NCBI GenBank assembly: GCA_947453875.1
Contig: CANGIH010000131.1
Coordinates: 1-6,792 of the forward strand
Direction of reading: 5' to 3'
Origin: Planctomycetaceae bacterium
GTDB taxonomy: Bacteria; Planctomycetota; Planctomycetia; Pirellulales; UBA1268
DNA length: 6,792 nucleotides
Below are positions 5,956 to 6,792 of this stretch, one piece after another. Position numbers and translations under genes: made by a program. The notes beneath the pieces are model-generated. The model was not told the origin of the DNA. It ran no database searches and saw nothing but the letters and a program-made list of their open reading frames with translations. Numbering within the stretch: position 1 is the stretch's first letter; the number at the start of each line of letters is the position of its first letter.

Positions 5956-6792
5956 ATGGATCGCGTCGCGGCGAGGATCAGAACGATGTGGCGGCGCGTC
6001 AGACACCGTGTTGTCGTCGTGGCATGCCTCGCGCTTGCCAGCGCCGCATCGGCCGCGCCCCCAGAGGCAACGCGCCTCTTTCCCCCCGGTGCACAGCGTG
6101 GCACGACCGTCACCGTGAAAGTTGCCGGATCGTTCCCTGTCTGGCCGGCGCCAGCATGGACGGAGCGGTCAGGCACCGCCTGGGAGCCGCAGGGAGAGTC
6201 GGGGACGTTTGCCGTGACGGTCGCCCCTGAGGCAGCGCTCGGTGTCCATCTGGTGCGCTTCACGACCCCGGAGGGGGCCACGGCCGTGCGCCGGTTCGTC
6301 GTCGGCCATCTCCCCGAGATTGAGGAGACAGAGCCGAACGACAAGCCCACGGCGGCGACCGCCGTCGCGGAACCGGTGATCGTCGTCAATGGCGTACTCG
6401 GCAAGGGGGGAGATGTCGATCTCTACCGGGTCACACTCGCGGCCGGCGAGACGCTCGTCGCCCAGGCCGACGCCAACCGGCTCCTCGGCACCGCGGCCGA
6501 TCTCACGCTCGAACTGGCCGACTCACGGCATTCGCTCCTGTCGCGGAATCTCGACGCCGCCGGCCTCGATCCGCGCGTCGTCTTCACAGCACCTGTCGCA
6601 GGAGATTATTTCGTCCGCGTCTACGGCTTCCCCGAGACCGCCGATGCGACGATCGGCCTGGCCGGGGGCGAAGCCTTTGTCTATCGGCTCACGCTCTCGA
6701 AGCGCGGCTTCCTCGTCGCCACGCTGCCATCGGCGATCTCGCAAGGGACCGATCCGCAGGTCGCCGCGATCGGATGGAAATTGCCGACAGAA
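5956..6792 (+). CDS. Secreted protein with PPC domain, 3' end beyond the window
   Basis: An open frame of 279 codons runs without a stop to the last base, so the C-terminus is missing. It begins 13 bp after the DUF1501 stop, making it the third gene of the likely operon. The N-terminus is a signal peptide: an arginine-rich n-region, then VVVVACLALASAASAA. Residues of about 38-120 form a beta-rich segment with LFPPGAQRGTTVTVKVAG and end RRFVVGHLPEIEE. A PPC-like (bacterial pre-peptidase C-terminal) domain follows at about 125-225, opening with TEPND, then GVLGKGGDVDLYRVTLAAGE and closing near GDYFVRVYGF. No enzymatic domain is visible in the part present. Planctomycete proteins of this type often follow DUF1501 genes; a structural or polymer-binding role is inferred. 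The start is uncertain. ATG 5956 is the longest option, while ATG 5986 has a better-placed AGGA 8 nt upstream and a more compact signal peptide. Confidence 0.85.
   Translation, partial: MDRVAARIRTMWRRVRHRVVVVACLALASAASAAPPEATRLFPPGAQRGTTVTVKVAGSFPVWPAPAWTERSGTAWEPQGESGTFAVTVAPEAALGVHLVRFTTPEGATAVRRFVVGHLPEIEETEPNDKPTAATAVAEPVIVVNGVLGKGGDVDLYRVTLAAGETLVAQADANRLLGTAADLTLELADSRHSLLSRNLDAAGLDPRVVFTAPVAGDYFVRVYGFPETADATIGLAGGEAFVYRLTLSKRGFLVATLPSAISQGTDPQVAAIGWKLPTE
5973..5977 (+). promoter_or_regulatory. Possible ribosome-binding site for the alternative PPC-gene start
   Basis: GAGGA lies 8 nt before the in-frame ATG at 5986. The upstream ATG at 5956 has only a G-rich run (5946-5950) at 5 nt, so this site favours the shorter protein, ten residues less. 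Confidence 0.4.

Overview
The window is GC-rich bacterial DNA with G/C-ending codons, and its gene content points to a member of the Planctomycetes (Planctomycetota). It holds a DUF1559 pseudopilin-like protein, a secreted DUF1549/DUF1553 protein with cytochrome-c-type cysteine motifs, a DUF1501 protein and a protein with a bacterial pre-peptidase C-terminal (PPC) domain. These families are strongly expanded in planctomycetes and often sit together there. No species can be named from this sequence alone.

Layout. The left third is transcribed leftward. It holds a possible 5' end of an unrecognised gene at the left edge (weak), the DUF1559 gene (264-1262) with a good sigma-70-like promoter and Shine-Dalgarno site, and upstream of it a 239-residue stand-alone TOPRIM protein (1374-2093) that looks like the C-terminal third of DNA gyrase subunit B without the ATPase part. 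A 178-bp divergent spacer follows. The right two thirds are transcribed rightward as a tight run of three exported-protein genes: DUF1549/DUF1553 (2272-4530), DUF1501 (4578-5942) and a PPC-domain protein that runs off the right edge (5956 onward). The gaps are 47 and 13 bp, and I see no terminator in them, so an operon is likely.

Working together. The three rightward genes encode a putative Sec-exported two-site haem protein, a Tat-type exported alkaline-phosphatase-like protein and a secreted beta-sandwich protein. This is a recurring planctomycete set whose biochemical role is not established. The leftward genes have no evident functional link to it. The most interesting item is the lone gyrase-B-like TOPRIM protein: it keeps all the metal-binding acidic residues but has no ATPase domain and no gyrase A partner in the window. 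No RNA genes, mobile elements, CRISPR arrays or origin were recognised, and no gene-free stretch exceeds 300 bp.
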